A stretch of 64,000 bases of DNA from CAVQEK01 sp964596645 (GCA_964596645.1 CAZQVB010000013.1:1-64000), one strand, 5' to 3'; shown: positions 8,225 through 18,364, counted from the first letter of the stretch. Notes: generated by a model not told the origin, from the sequence alone. Numbers and translations are program-made.

Positions 8225-10960
8225 ATGCTTCGTCACCTTTTGGCAGCGGCCCTATGCCTTGCTTTTGCTACGCCCGCAGTTTTTGGTCAGCAGGGATGCC
8301 ACAATGAAGATTTTGAAGAAGGGAATACTTCCAATTGGAAAGGCTATACCGGCAATATTTCCATCGGTGGCGTGGTCACCATAGACGAGCCGGGCATAGT
8401 CGATGAGCGCCACCGGGTTATCTCTGGAAACGAACGAGATGAGATTGCAGATGTTTGCGGCATCGACCTTACCAAAGTGGCTGAGGGTGGGCTATACTCC
8501 CTGAGGCTCGGCAATGTACAAACGGGTGCACAGGCAGAGCGCATCACCCACACATTTGTAGTAGAACCCGGCAAAGAATTTTTTCTGTACAAATATGCTG
8601 TGGTGTTGGAAGACCCAAAGCATGACCCCAAACACCAGCCGCGGTTTGAGGTAAGGGTTTTTGACAAAGACGGCAATCTGGCGCCATGTGGGGTATTTAA
8701 GGTACGGGCTGGCGACAATGCGGCCAACGAAGGTTTTAAGCTATGCAAAAACGGATACCGCCAGTATTGGGTAAAAGACTGGACAGTATCCGGCGCCGAT
8801 CTTTCCAGCTTTGTAGGGCAGGAGGTCACCATAGAATTCCTCACCACCGATTGCGCCTTGCGCGCACATTCTGGATATGCCTATGTAGAGGCTTCATGCA
8901 AAAAGCTCGACATACAGCTTGAAGGCTTCTGCCCCACACAACCGGGCTACTCCAGCTTTACAGCCTCAGTCACAGAAGGTTTTAAAACATATAAATGGTC
9001 CAACGGCGCCACAGGCAACAGCGCAGTCTATCACAACATGCAATATGGAGATACAATTCGCCTGAATGTGACCACATTTACCGGTTGCACAAGCAGTTTC
9101 TTCCATGTATTGGAGGCACCCGAACCAGTCACTTTTGAACCTCTGCCCGACCAGACGGTCTGCAAAAACGATCCTTTTGTGCTTACGGCTACAGGCAAAA
9201 ATGTAGGCCATTTCCGATGGGATCATATGAACAGCAACGAAGCCACACAGATACTAACCACCGACAGGGATACGACCTATTCTTACGAAGCGTACAACAG
9301 GAATGGCTGCCCAACCGGCCTGCGCGATACGGTTGCCATTACAGCCATAGGTTTTGACCTGTCTTACGTGAAAACAGACGTATCCTGCAAGGGCACTACC
9401 GATGGTGTCATCAACCTGCTGTCACAAAATGGCATAGCGCCTTATCAATATCGATGGGACGATGGCAATGAGGACCAAAACCGACAAGGGCTGGCGCCTG
9501 GCACATACAGGGTAACAGTAGAAGAAGCCATAGGCTGTAAGCAAAGTGCAGAGATAGTGCTTGCCGAGCCCAGTGGACTCCAGGTCGATACCAGTACGGT
9601 CATTTCGCGCTGCACGCTCTCCGACGGACAGGCGCAGGTGAAGGTGACGGGTGGCGTAGCACCTTATACGTACGATTGGAGCAATTTTCCTGCAGAGAAA
9701 TCAGCCACCCTATCCAACATACCAGCAGGCAAATACAGCGTGCTGATCACCGACAATGGCGGCCTGGGCTGTACTAAAAAGGTAGATCTCGTGGTAGACG
9801 AGCCTGATATATTCTTAACGCTGGAAACAGTAAATCCCCATTGCTATCCCGATGATGGCGTGCTGAAGGCTGTACCGCAGGGCGGCTCCGGGAAATACTT
9901 TTATGCCTGGAGCAACGGCCGCAGTGAGCAAAGCATAGCCCGGTTGTCGCACGGTAGCTACTCGGTGGTGGTCACCGATGAATATGGCTGCACAGCTTCC
10001 GAGCAAGCAGTACTCGATCCACCACCACCACCCATACAGCTTACGCTTCAGGCCAGCGATGCAGTGTGCGCACCCGACGATGGCGGTATCAGGGCAAATA
10101 TACTGGGCGGGCAGGCGCCATACAGCTTTCTATGGAGTACCGGCGATACCACCAGAATAGTGACAGGAATGTCGGCCGGCACATATTCCATAAAGGTGAA
10201 AGACGCCAATGAGTGCGAAAGAACAGCCCAGGCATATATAAACCCACCGCCGCCTTTGCTGCAGATAGAAGCCACATCGGAGGATGCTGTATGCAATGAA
10301 CACGATGGCAAGCTGGCTGTGGCTATGGTTGGCGGCACTGCGCCATATCATATTTTGTGGAGCCCCTCCGGGGAAACCGCTGCTACGGTGGACAATGTGA
10401 CCGTGGGGGAATATGCCGTGCGTGTGACCGACGACAATGGCTGCGTGCAAGATGATGTAGCCACCGTAAATGCCCCCGACAATTTGATGGCAGTATTGCT
10501 GGAGGCATCGGGTGAAAGCTATGGTCTGAAAAACGGGTGGGCTTCTGCACAGGTGCTCGGAGGTCTGCCGCCCTATAGCTACCAATGGGAACCCACCGGA
10601 GGAAGCGATGTGAGAGCCGAAGCCTTGAGTGCAGGATTATATACACTTGCTGTCATCGATGCCAATGCCTGCCTCGTCTCCGACACCATTTCTGTGATAG
10701 CACTGCCACCCGTCGATATCCCCAATGCATTCACGCCCAATGGCGACATGTACAATGAAAACTGGGAAATAAAACATGTACAGTATTACCCTGCCACTCA
10801 TGTGAAAATATATGACCGCTGGGGCAATTTGATATTTGAGCGCAGAGGGTATGACGAGCCCTGGGATGGCGATCAGCTACCCGGCGACACTTATTACTAC
10901 ATCATCGATTTGAATATTGGAATAAAACCCTTCGTAGGCTATGTGGACATCATTCGCTAG
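8225..10960 (+). CDS. SprB-repeat surface protein with type B (gliding C-terminal) sorting domain
   Basis: A 911-residue secreted protein. A signal peptide (residues 1-21, ending AVFGQ) precedes a beta-rich N-terminal domain. Six SprB-type repeats follow from about residue 385 to 835. Each has a G-x-APY-x-W-G core and ends in a G-x-Y-x-V-x-V-x-D-x-G-C pattern (for example GVAPYTYDW, GQAPYSFLW, GTAPYHILW). The last ~80 residues are a gliding-motility C-terminal (CHU_C) domain (IPNAFTPNGD ... KIYDRWGNLIFE), the type B signal for type IX secretion. It is probably an adhesin or cell-surface protein exported by the PorU/PorV machinery. The PorP/SprF gene overlaps its 3' end by 20 bp, the usual partner arrangement. 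Confidence 0.93.
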   Translation: MLRHLLAAALCLAFATPAVFGQQGCHNEDFEEGNTSNWKGYTGNISIGGVVTIDEPGIVDERHRVISGNERDEIADVCGIDLTKVAEGGLYSLRLGNVQTGAQAERITHTFVVEPGKEFFLYKYAVVLEDPKHDPKHQPRFEVRVFDKDGNLAPCGVFKVRAGDNAANEGFKLCKNGYRQYWVKDWTVSGADLSSFVGQEVTIEFLTTDCALRAHSGYAYVEASCKKLDIQLEGFCPTQPGYSSFTASVTEGFKTYKWSNGATGNSAVYHNMQYGDTIRLNVTTFTGCTSSFFHVLEAPEPVTFEPLPDQTVCKNDPFVLTATGKNVGHFRWDHMNSNEATQILTTDRDTTYSYEAYNRNGCPTGLRDTVAITAIGFDLSYVKTDVSCKGTTDGVINLLSQNGIAPYQYRWDDGNEDQNRQGLAPGTYRVTVEEAIGCKQSAEIVLAEPSGLQVDTSTVISRCTLSDGQAQVKVTGGVAPYTYDWSNFPAEKSATLSNIPAGKYSVLITDNGGLGCTKKVDLVVDEPDIFLTLETVNPHCYPDDGVLKAVPQGGSGKYFYAWSNGRSEQSIARLSHGSYSVVVTDEYGCTASEQAVLDPPPPPIQLTLQASDAVCAPDDGGIRANILGGQAPYSFLWSTGDTTRIVTGMSAGTYSIKVKDANECERTAQAYINPPPPLLQIEATSEDAVCNEHDGKLAVAMVGGTAPYHILWSPSGETAATVDNVTVGEYAVRVTDDNGCVQDDVATVNAPDNLMAVLLEASGESYGLKNGWASAQVLGGLPPYSYQWEPTGGSDVRAEALSAGLYTLAVIDANACLVSDTISVIALPPVDIPNAFTPNGDMYNENWEIKHVQYYPATHVKIYDRWGNLIFERRGYDEPWDGDQLPGDTYYYIIDLNIGIKPFVGYVDIIR

Positions 10961-11957
10961 GGCGTTTCTGGTCGTCTTGCTGTCGTGGTGCTGGGCGCAG
11001 CAGGCCATGGCGCAGCAGCGCCCACAGCAGTCGCTCTATGTGATCAACAGCTACTTGTACAACCCTGCAGTGGGTGGTATAGAACGGTTCATCGATGTGA
11101 GGGCCAGCCATCGTTGGCAATGGAGCCGCCTGCCGGGGGCGCCGGTCACCTCGTATATTTCTGCACATGCACCTTTGGGCAAGCTGAACAATGAACGAAA
11201 CGCACAGGCCAACCCACTACGCAGTGCATACAACGAGCGCGATGACCACGTCACCAGCCAGGTGCCCAGGCACCACAGCCTCGGAGGGCTTGCCCTCCGC
11301 GACCAAACGGGCAATTACACGCGCTATCAATTCAATGTTTCCTATGGCTATCATTTGCCGTTGACCAAAACCTTCACCATGTCTATGGCGGTAAGCTCTG
11401 GTATCATCTATAATACCATAGACCTGAATCGCATAAAACTGAGCAATGACAATGATCCGGTGCTGGCAGGAACAGGCGCTGAAGTGACGCCCGACCTGAA
11501 CCTTGGCATCTGGCTGTACGGAAAGAAATTCTTCGCCGGCTTATCGGGCCTGCAACTCATTCCTGCGCGCTACAGCTTCATCGACAACCCCGGCGTAGCC
11601 AATCGCGTCTCCTCTTCTTACTTTTTGATAGCTGGGTACCGGCTCACCCCGGTGAGTCAAAAAGCCCAAGTAGTGGCTTCATCGCTACTAAGGCACACAT
11701 CAGCATTGCCACTGGAAATAGAGGGCAGCTTAAAGGCAGTGTACGACCAGCGGTTTTGGGCCGGCGTAGTGGGAAAATCCAATCAGTCGGTGGCATTGTT
11801 CTTTGGTATGGCCATCAACGCTAATTTCGATTTTAGCTATAGTTTCGACTATGGCGGCAACCGGCTCGATTACTTCGGCAATGGCTCTCATGAGTTCAAT
11901 CTCGGCTTCCGGTTCAACAATAAGTTGAAGCTCCTTTGCCCCGAACAGCTCTGGTAG
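10941..11957 (+). CDS. PorP/SprF family type IX secretion outer membrane protein
   Basis: A 338-residue predicted outer-membrane beta-barrel with a signal peptide (hydrophobic residues 7-22, ending AQQAMAQ). The start of the mature region (Q-S-L-Y-V-I-N-S-Y-L-Y-N-P-A-V-G-G) matches the typical PorP/SprF opening in which N-P-A-x-x-G is conserved. Such proteins bind the type B sorting domain of the cargo encoded next to them. This one overlaps the SprB-repeat gene by 20 bp, so it is very likely dedicated to that protein. Confidence 0.93.
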   Translation: MWTSFARAFLVVLLSWCWAQQAMAQQRPQQSLYVINSYLYNPAVGGIERFIDVRASHRWQWSRLPGAPVTSYISAHAPLGKLNNERNAQANPLRSAYNERDDHVTSQVPRHHSLGGLALRDQTGNYTRYQFNVSYGYHLPLTKTFTMSMAVSSGIIYNTIDLNRIKLSNDNDPVLAGTGAEVTPDLNLGIWLYGKKFFAGLSGLQLIPARYSFIDNPGVANRVSSSYFLIAGYRLTPVSQKAQVVASSLLRHTSALPLEIEGSLKAVYDQRFWAGVVGKSNQSVALFFGMAINANFDFSYSFDYGGNRLDYFGNGSHEFNLGFRFNNKLKLLCPEQLW

Positions 11958-12002
11958 TGGCATTGTACAGCCGCATATTGTGATACATCGAGCGGTGAAC
12001 GA

Positions 12003-12010
12003 TACTTTTG
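12003..12010 (+). promoter_or_regulatory. Bacteroidota -7 element (TACTTTTG) of the FAD oxidoreductase gene
   Basis: TACTTTTG fits TAnnTTTG. A TTG lies about 22 bp upstream. The ATG chosen for the gene is 25 bp downstream, which supports that start over the in-frame TTG inside this box. Confidence 0.55.
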
Positions 12011-12034
12011 CTTTTGATCATACGCCATCAATTA

Positions 12035-13105
12035 ATGACATACGACTATATAATTATAGGGCAGGGCCTGGCGGGCACCGTGTTGGCGCTCACGCTGGCT
12101 GAGCGCGGCAAGAAGCTTTTGCTCATTGATGACGGCGCCACTCAGACCGCATCGCGCGCCGCTGCCGGTTTGTACAATCCGCTTACCGGGCCCAGAATGA
12201 ACAAGACCTGGCAGGCAGAAGCTTTATTTCCTTTTTTACATAAATTTTACACGCACTGGCAAGAGCAGCTACAGGTGCAATTTATGTTTCCCAGGCCCAT
12301 ATACCGGCCGTTTGGCAGTATAGCCGAGCAAAATGATTTTGCTGGCAAAAGCGCCAGTTCAGCATATTCCCCTTATGTACACACCATACATCATCAAAGC
12401 AGTTTTCCCGTAGTGGTATACGACGCCTTTGGCGGAGCATTGCTGCGGCAAACCGGTCATGTGCATGTGTCGCTTTTTCTCGACGCCGCTGCCACACATC
12501 TGGAAAAATATGCCGATCGGCACATGGTAAAGTTTGATGTGGACAAGCTTCAAGTGAAAACCCATGGCTGCCAGTATGAACACTTCAAGGCCGACCGGGT
12601 GGTGTTTTGCCAAGGCTATCGCGATGCGCAAAACCCTTTCTTTTCCTGGCTTCCTTTTGCGCCAGTAAAGGGAGAGGTTTTAACTGTAAACCTAGACGAG
12701 CCCATACAAACTATTTTCAATCGCAACGGGTTTATCATTCCTCAGGAAGATAACACCTGCCTGGCGGGCAGCACATATACCCACGCTGTGCTGGATGAAC
12801 AACCAACGGAAAATGGCAGAAAAGAAATAATTGAAAAGTTGAATGCGTTAATCAGCATAAAGTACACAATAACTGCGCAAAGGGCAGGCGTGCGACCAGG
12901 AACAAAGTCCCGCAGACCGTTTGTGGGTTTCCATCCGGAATATAAAGCAATGAGCATATTCAATGGCCTTGGCACCAAAGGCGTATCTGTGGCACCATGG
13001 TTGGCAAGTGTTTTTGCAAATCATCTGGAAGGCAGTGGCCATCTACCGGCAGAAGCCGATGTTAGTCGCTATTATTCTTTATATTTCATGTCACAATCAT
13101 TTTAG
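12035..13105 (+). CDS. FAD-dependent oxidoreductase (DAO superfamily)
   Basis: A 356-residue flavoprotein with an N-terminal Rossmann dinucleotide-binding motif (YIIIGQGLAGTVLA; GxGxxG, residues 4-18). It also has the D-amino-acid-oxidase family patterns AAAGLYNPLTG, PVKGEVLTV and GLGTKGVSVAPWLA near the C-terminus. It probably oxidises an amine or amino-acid-like substrate, but the substrate is not readable. The start is set at the ATG at 12035: the longer frame begins at a TTG that lies inside a good -7 promoter element. It stands alone between the PorP/SprF gene and the outer-membrane protein gene, 11 bp upstream of the latter. Confidence 0.88.
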   Translation: MTYDYIIIGQGLAGTVLALTLAERGKKLLLIDDGATQTASRAAAGLYNPLTGPRMNKTWQAEALFPFLHKFYTHWQEQLQVQFMFPRPIYRPFGSIAEQNDFAGKSASSAYSPYVHTIHHQSSFPVVVYDAFGGALLRQTGHVHVSLFLDAAATHLEKYADRHMVKFDVDKLQVKTHGCQYEHFKADRVVFCQGYRDAQNPFFSWLPFAPVKGEVLTVNLDEPIQTIFNRNGFIIPQEDNTCLAGSTYTHAVLDEQPTENGRKEIIEKLNALISIKYTITAQRAGVRPGTKSRRPFVGFHPEYKAMSIFNGLGTKGVSVAPWLASVFANHLEGSGHLPAEADVSRYYSLYFMSQSF

Positions 13106-13116
13106 CAGGCAGTTCA

Positions 13117-16100
13117 ATGAAGCGAGTTCTTAGGGGGATTATTCCGTTGGTTTTTTTGGGGATGGCGGCTTTACAACCGGCGGGTGCACAGGTGGCCATG
13201 GAGAAGTTTGGTAAAAACCGTCTTCAGTTCAAGAACTTCAAGTGGCGCTACTACACCAGCGAAAATTTTGACATATACTTTTACGACGAAGGCAATGAGC
13301 TGGCGCGCATGGCTGCCAAATATCTCGAAGAAGAGTTCAACCGCATTACTGATGTACTCGGGTATGCACCGTACGCCAAAACGGAAATATACCTTTACAA
13401 CTCTGTAAAGGATTTGCAGCAGAGCAACATCGGTGTGAATGACAACAGCTTTGATGTAGCGGGGCAAACGGATTTTGTAAAACCTCAGGTAGAAATTGCC
13501 TATCCGGGCACGGCCAGCGAGTTCAAAGAAGAGCTTGTGTTTCGCGTATCTACCATGCTCATCAACGACATGATGTTTGGTGGCAGCCTGTCAGATATGT
13601 TTCAGAGCTCGTATCTGCTGTCGCTCCCCGATTGGTTTATGGTGGGTGCCGCGCGGTATCTGGCGTATGGCTGGAGTGTAGAGATGGACGATTATATGCG
13701 AGAGTTTTTCAGAAATAACAATGTAAAAACCCTCAACAAATATCAGGATCAGGAGGCGGCATATGTGGGCCAAAGTATTTGGAATTTTATTGCGGAGCGC
13801 TATGGCCCCAGCTATATATCCAATATTTTAAACCTGACGAGGATCATCCGCAATGAGGAACGCAGCATATCCGGCACAATGGGCTTGTCGTTCAAGGGTT
13901 TTCTGAATGAATGGCAAAACTACTATCAGCAGCAAGCCGCCCAGGTAAGCGAAAACTATATAAGCGCCGACAAGAGCAATCAACTCAGCAACAACCGCAA
14001 GGGCGGTTTCCTCAATTCTGTGCGAATAAGCCCGGAGGGCAACTATGTGGCATATGCCACCAATTTCAAGGGCCGCTTTAAAGTGATCGTAGAGCGCACA
14101 GATAAAAACAAAGACAAAACAGCACTGAAGGGTGGCTACAAAGTGATCAATCAGGAATTTGATGAAGATATGCCACTGATAAGCTGGCAAGACGAAAACA
14201 CCTTGGGCATAGTCGGTACCAGGTACGGCAAAAATTACCTGTGGATGTATACCGTATCTTCTGGCAAAAAGGTGAAAAAAGAGCTCACTCGCATCAATCA
14301 AATACGCGATTTCGACATAGCCGTCAATGCCAACGTGGCTGTGGTGAGTGCCGACAACAACGGCAACAACGACCTGTACCTGGTGAGCCTCAGGCGCAAC
14401 TCCATCAAGCGGATCACCAACGACTTGTACGATGATATTGACCCGCGCTTCGTGCCCGGCACCAGCTCCATCGTTTTCAGCAGCAATCGCACCACCGACA
14501 GCATATTCACACGCGACGAAACCATTGAAGGAATAACAGACAACTACAACATCTTCATTTACAACATCGACACCACCAAGAACGAGGTACACCGGCTCAC
14601 CAACAGCATCAGCAAAGACGTAAAACCTGTGGCGTTGAATGAAAACACCATCTATTATCTGAGCGATCAACAGGGTATATTCAACATCTACCGCTACGAT
14701 CTCACCAAGGGCACGTTCAATCAAGTTACCAATTTTGATGTGAGCCTGAAAAGCTACGACATCAATTCTGAAAATGGCAGCCTGGCTTTTTCGATGATCG
14801 ATGAAGATCGCGAGGAAATATATTATTATCCCGGCTTCGATCTGAATCAAAACATGTTTACCGCCGCCACCAAGCGCAAGCAATACCTGAATGCCAAGAT
14901 GGTGGCCGAGCGACTGCGCAGGTCACAGGCCAATAAGGCGGTGGATAAAGCCAATGAGGAAGCGCCCTTGCCGGAGGCAGCACCAATAACCCAGGGGGAA
15001 GGCGCATCTTTTTTAGACTGGTACGTGGAGAACGAAGCAATAGCGGAGCAGCCCGATTACATCGACATAGACAACTACACCTTCGATAACCTCAACCAAC
15101 AGCCTCAGGATAGCCCCTCCAGCCAGGTGGCGCAAGATTCGGCCCGGGTGACACAGGAAGACGACGCCTTGATCGATACCGACAATTACGTGTTCGACAC
15201 CGATGTGGTAAAAGCGGAAGACAAATCACAGTCGTTCCTCAGCAACTACCGTCGATTACGCAAAACGAAAGATATCGTAGGACCGCTGCCCTATACCTCC
15301 CGATTCACAGCCGACAACGTGGTCACTTCATTTGTGATAGACCCTTTGATGGGATTTGGCATAAGGCTGGAAGCACAAATGAACGACGTGTTGGAAAACC
15401 ATAAATTCTATGGGGGCTTTATGACCACCACCGATTTGCGCAGCGGTCAGTTTTATGGTGAATATCGCTACCTGAAGCACACCATCGATTTCCATGCGCG
15501 GTACGACAGAAAAACGCTGCATCGGTTCACTGAGTCGCAGTGGACTCAGAAGTATACGCTGAACATGTGGGAAATGGGTGCCTCTTTGCCCTTTAGTGTT
15601 ACCAGCCGGTTTACGGTTTCCCCATTCTTTGCCACCACCAGCTATCGCGATTTCAATATAGGTTCTTACATATTCAACCAAGCCGGCCAGGAGCCGCGCG
15701 GATCAGAACAGTATGGTGGTGTGAAAGTGGAATTTATATACGACAACAGCAATGTGATCGATCTGAACCTGATAGAAGGTACACGGGGAAAAATAGGATT
15801 GCACCACTACGAGGGCATCAGCAATAGCGACCAATCTTTCAGCAATTTTTATCTCGACTTTCGCAATTATCAAAAAATTCACCGGGAACTCATCTTCGCT
15901 ACCAGAGTGTTTTACGGGCGGTTTTTTGGGCGAAACAAACAAAACTATCTGCTCGGCGGTGTTGATAACTGGATACTGAACAAAACCAACGATAACGGCG
16001 ACAATGACCCGCTACAGTCTATCTCCGGGGTCGACAATAGTAATATATTGTTCGTGGACTATGTCACCAGCTTGCGCGGCTTCAACTACAACACCTTTTA

Positions 16101-16470
16101 CGGAGCCAATGCCTTGCTGTTCAACGCCGAATTGCGCCTTCCGGTGGTGCGCTATTTCTATCGTGGTACCATCGCCTCCAACTTCTTCCGAAACCTGCAG
16201 CTTATAGGCTTTTTCGACATTGGCTCATCATGGACAGGCGCCTCTCCTTTTGCTACGGAAAACGACCTCAACACAGAGTACATACGAAGAGATCAATCTC
16301 CTTTTACGGCCAAAATTCTGAACTTTAAAAATCCCTGGCTGAGTAGCTATGGTTTTGGTGTACGCACTGTGCTGCTGGGCTACTACGTGAAGCTGGATGT
16401 GGCTTATCCTATGGAAGACTACAATGTAGGCGATGCCCGTTTTTTTGTGACGCTGGGCTACGATTTCTAA
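13117..16470 (+). CDS. Outer-membrane protein with TolB-like propeller and C-terminal beta-barrel
   Basis: A 1117-residue envelope protein. A signal peptide (residues 1-24, ending PAGAQ) precedes a peptidase-MA-like domain (about 30-290; F-K-W-R-Y-Y-T-S-E-N-F-D-I-Y start) in which no HExxH zinc motif is visible. About 300-600 is a TolB/PD40-like beta-propeller (motifs such as VRISPEGNYVAYATN and DDIDPRFVPGTSSIVFSSN). A charged low-complexity linker at about 600-720 leads to a C-terminal beta-barrel of the D15/BamA-like surface-antigen type (SLRGFNYNTFYGANALLFNAEL), ending in a terminal Phe as outer-membrane barrels do. The family is widespread in Bacteroidota but its function is unsettled. 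Surface or export roles are inference. Confidence 0.85.
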   Translation: MKRVLRGIIPLVFLGMAALQPAGAQVAMEKFGKNRLQFKNFKWRYYTSENFDIYFYDEGNELARMAAKYLEEEFNRITDVLGYAPYAKTEIYLYNSVKDLQQSNIGVNDNSFDVAGQTDFVKPQVEIAYPGTASEFKEELVFRVSTMLINDMMFGGSLSDMFQSSYLLSLPDWFMVGAARYLAYGWSVEMDDYMREFFRNNNVKTLNKYQDQEAAYVGQSIWNFIAERYGPSYISNILNLTRIIRNEERSISGTMGLSFKGFLNEWQNYYQQQAAQVSENYISADKSNQLSNNRKGGFLNSVRISPEGNYVAYATNFKGRFKVIVERTDKNKDKTALKGGYKVINQEFDEDMPLISWQDENTLGIVGTRYGKNYLWMYTVSSGKKVKKELTRINQIRDFDIAVNANVAVVSADNNGNNDLYLVSLRRNSIKRITNDLYDDIDPRFVPGTSSIVFSSNRTTDSIFTRDETIEGITDNYNIFIYNIDTTKNEVHRLTNSISKDVKPVALNENTIYYLSDQQGIFNIYRYDLTKGTFNQVTNFDVSLKSYDINSENGSLAFSMIDEDREEIYYYPGFDLNQNMFTAATKRKQYLNAKMVAERLRRSQANKAVDKANEEAPLPEAAPITQGEGASFLDWYVENEAIAEQPDYIDIDNYTFDNLNQQPQDSPSSQVAQDSARVTQEDDALIDTDNYVFDTDVVKAEDKSQSFLSNYRRLRKTKDIVGPLPYTSRFTADNVVTSFVIDPLMGFGIRLEAQMNDVLENHKFYGGFMTTTDLRSGQFYGEYRYLKHTIDFHARYDRKTLHRFTESQWTQKYTLNMWEMGASLPFSVTSRFTVSPFFATTSYRDFNIGSYIFNQAGQEPRGSEQYGGVKVEFIYDNSNVIDLNLIEGTRGKIGLHHYEGISNSDQSFSNFYLDFRNYQKIHRELIFATRVFYGRFFGRNKQNYLLGGVDNWILNKTNDNGDNDPLQSISGVDNSNILFVDYVTSLRGFNYNTFYGANALLFNAELRLPVVRYFYRGTIASNFFRNLQLIGFFDIGSSWTGASPFATENDLNTEYIRRDQSPFTAKILNFKNPWLSSYGFGVRTVLLGYYVKLDVAYPMEDYNVGDARFFVTLGYDF

Positions 16471-16536
16471 GTCGCCTATTGAGGTAAAATGTAAACTGTA
16501 GTACTTTGCGCCTTCTTCAATAAAACCTGAAACACA

Positions 16537-17301
16537 TTGAAATTGTACCATCAGCAGGTAGGCAGCGGCTTGCCTTTGCTTATTTTACACGGGCTGTTTG
16601 GCTCGTCCGACAACTGGATGAGTATAGCCAAAACCATGGCCGATGACTTCGACATTGTGCTGCCCGACCTTCGCAATCATGGCAACTCGCCCCACAGTTC
16701 CGATTGGACGTATGAGGCAATGGCCGCCGATGTGGTAGGGCTGCTGGACGCGTTGAACATAGAAAAAACCTCGGTAATCGGCCACTCCATGGGTGGCAAG
16801 GCAGCCATGACCCTCGTTGCCAAATATCCCGAACGGATAGAGAAGTTGGTGGTGGTGGATATTGCTCCGAAAAAATACCCAGTACATCACAGAGACATCC
16901 TCAATGCCTTGCGCAGCATAGACCTGAAAAAGATTACCAAAAGATCGGAGGCCGATGAGCAACTGGCAGAGCGGATCGGTGAGAAGGCCGTGCGACAGTT
17001 TCTCCTGAAAAACCTTACCCGCGACGATGACAACAACTACATATGGAAGTTGAACCTGAAGGTGATCGATGAAAAAATCGAGAACATAGGCGAAGCGTTG
17101 TCGGCACCGAATGAAATACCACACCCCGCACTTTTTATTCGTGGCGAGCACTCAGATTATATTTCAGCGGATGATAATGATGCCATTAAATCAACCTTTC
17201 CCAAGGCTACACTGGTGACTATAAAAGAGGCAGGACATTGGATACACGCCGAAAAGCCGGAGGAGTTCACCGACATTGCAGGCACCTTTCTGAAGAGCTA
17301 A
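16537..17301 (+). CDS. Alpha/beta hydrolase (YbfF-like esterase)
   Basis: A 254-residue alpha/beta hydrolase. An oxyanion loop HGLFGSSDNW is followed by the nucleophile elbow GHSMGG (Ser84) and a catalytic His in AGHWIHAEKP. The layout matches the short YbfF/esterase group acting on acyl esters or thioesters. The start is a TTG (MKLYHQQVGSG): the next ATG lies after the oxyanion motif and would remove essential sequence, so the TTG is well supported. It follows the outer-membrane protein gene by 66 bp. Confidence 0.9.
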   Translation: MKLYHQQVGSGLPLLILHGLFGSSDNWMSIAKTMADDFDIVLPDLRNHGNSPHSSDWTYEAMAADVVGLLDALNIEKTSVIGHSMGGKAAMTLVAKYPERIEKLVVVDIAPKKYPVHHRDILNALRSIDLKKITKRSEADEQLAERIGEKAVRQFLLKNLTRDDDNNYIWKLNLKVIDEKIENIGEALSAPNEIPHPALFIRGEHSDYISADDNDAIKSTFPKATLVTIKEAGHWIHAEKPEEFTDIAGTFLKS

Positions 17302-17322
17302 GCACAAGAAACCAAAGCAAAG

Positions 17323-17541
17323 CTAGCGCAGCTTGGCAACGAGATAAAGCACCAGGGAAAGTATGATGCTGATGACAAGGCTGGTAGCCAGGGGAAAGTG
17401 AAAGGTAAAATTCTTGGTGCGATGGGTGATGTCGCCTGGTAGTTTGCCGAAAGGCAGATCAGAAAAAAAGTACAAGACTAAGCCGACTGCCAGTATTGTG
17501 GCTCCTGTCACTATAAGTATCACGGCCATCTGTTTTCGCAT
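17323..17541 (-). CDS. DUF2905 family small membrane protein
   Basis: A 72-residue protein with two transmembrane helices (about 5-24 and 46-66) joined by the family's conserved loop P-F-G-K-L-P-G-D-I and the FPLATSLVISIILSL second helix. Function unknown. I chose the ATG at 17541 (MRKQMAVILI). A longer frame would start at a TTG and would overlap the divergent rsmI gene. Confidence 0.85.
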   Translation of the reverse strand: MRKQMAVILIVTGATILAVGLVLYFFSDLPFGKLPGDITHRTKNFTFHFPLATSLVISIILSLVLYLVAKLR

Positions 17542-17559
17542 TTTATACACTGGAAATGT

Positions 17560-18276
17560 ATGATTGAACAAAAAAAAGGCAAATTATATTTGATTCCAAC
17601 CGCACTGGCAGATGGCGGCCATTCCGCATTTTTCAATCCATACCAGGCGAGCATCATCCGGCAGCTCAATTATTTTCTTGTGGAAAATGTACGCACGGCG
17701 CGCAGGTACATCAGCAGCCTGGAACTGGGCCTTGATATTGAGACGTTGCAGTTTGAATTGCTCGATAAGAATACAACAGAGCTACAGGCTGCTGCTTATA
17801 TGCGGGAGGTAAGCAGTGGCCGCGATGCCGGCATCATGTCGGAGGCAGGCTGCCCCGGCATTGCCGATCCGGGCAGCGAGGCCGTGCGCCTTGCACATAG
17901 CATGGGCATCGATGTGGTGCCGTTGGTGGGGCCTTCTTCAATATTTCTAGCGCTGATGGCCTCCGGCTTCAATGGACAGCAATTTTCCTTTCATGGCTAC
18001 CTGCCCATCGATAAGGGGGAGCGAAAGAGGGCCATTGCTGTGCTGGAAAATGCGGCTAGAACGCAAGGCTCAACCCAGATTTTTATGGAAACACCCTACC
18101 GAAATAATGCTCTGCTGGCCGATCTGCTGGCCATATGCCAGCCCCACACCAGGCTCTGCATAGCCAGCAACCTCACCGCATACAATGAGCGGGTTGTTGC
18201 AAGGCAGGTTGGAGAATGGAAGAAAAATGCGCCAGACCTGCACAAGCAGCCGGCTATTTTTTTAATTGGCGCATGA
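17560..18276 (+). CDS. rsmI: 16S rRNA 2'-O-ribose C1402 methyltransferase-like protein (RsmI family)
   Basis: A 238-residue tetrapyrrole-methylase-fold, S-adenosylmethionine-dependent methyltransferase. The RsmI motifs are visible: L-Y-L-I-P-T near the N-terminus, SEAGCPGIADPG, the VPLVGPSSIFLALMASG SAM-binding region, and ETPYRNN. The protein matches the shorter Bacteroidota form, which lacks a C-terminal extension. It would modify the ribose of C1402 in the decoding site with RsmH, whose gene is at 55.5 kb. The opening reads IPTALADG rather than the more usual VATPIGN, so exact substrate specificity is inferred. Confidence 0.82.
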   Translation: MIEQKKGKLYLIPTALADGGHSAFFNPYQASIIRQLNYFLVENVRTARRYISSLELGLDIETLQFELLDKNTTELQAAAYMREVSSGRDAGIMSEAGCPGIADPGSEAVRLAHSMGIDVVPLVGPSSIFLALMASGFNGQQFSFHGYLPIDKGERKRAIAVLENAARTQGSTQIFMETPYRNNALLADLLAICQPHTRLCIASNLTAYNERVVARQVGEWKKNAPDLHKQPAIFLIGA

Positions 18277-18364
18277 TGTTGCGTCCACTTCGTTGGATGT
18301 CTGTTTAACAATAGAAAAACTTTTCCCTCCATCGGCAGGTGCGTAGAAGGCAGATGTTTATCAT

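Noticed and set aside
13828..14883. 351-codon minus-strand open frame inside the outer-membrane protein gene
   Set aside because: A shadow frame opposite a clearly conserved long gene; no domain is seen and the true gene covers it completely.
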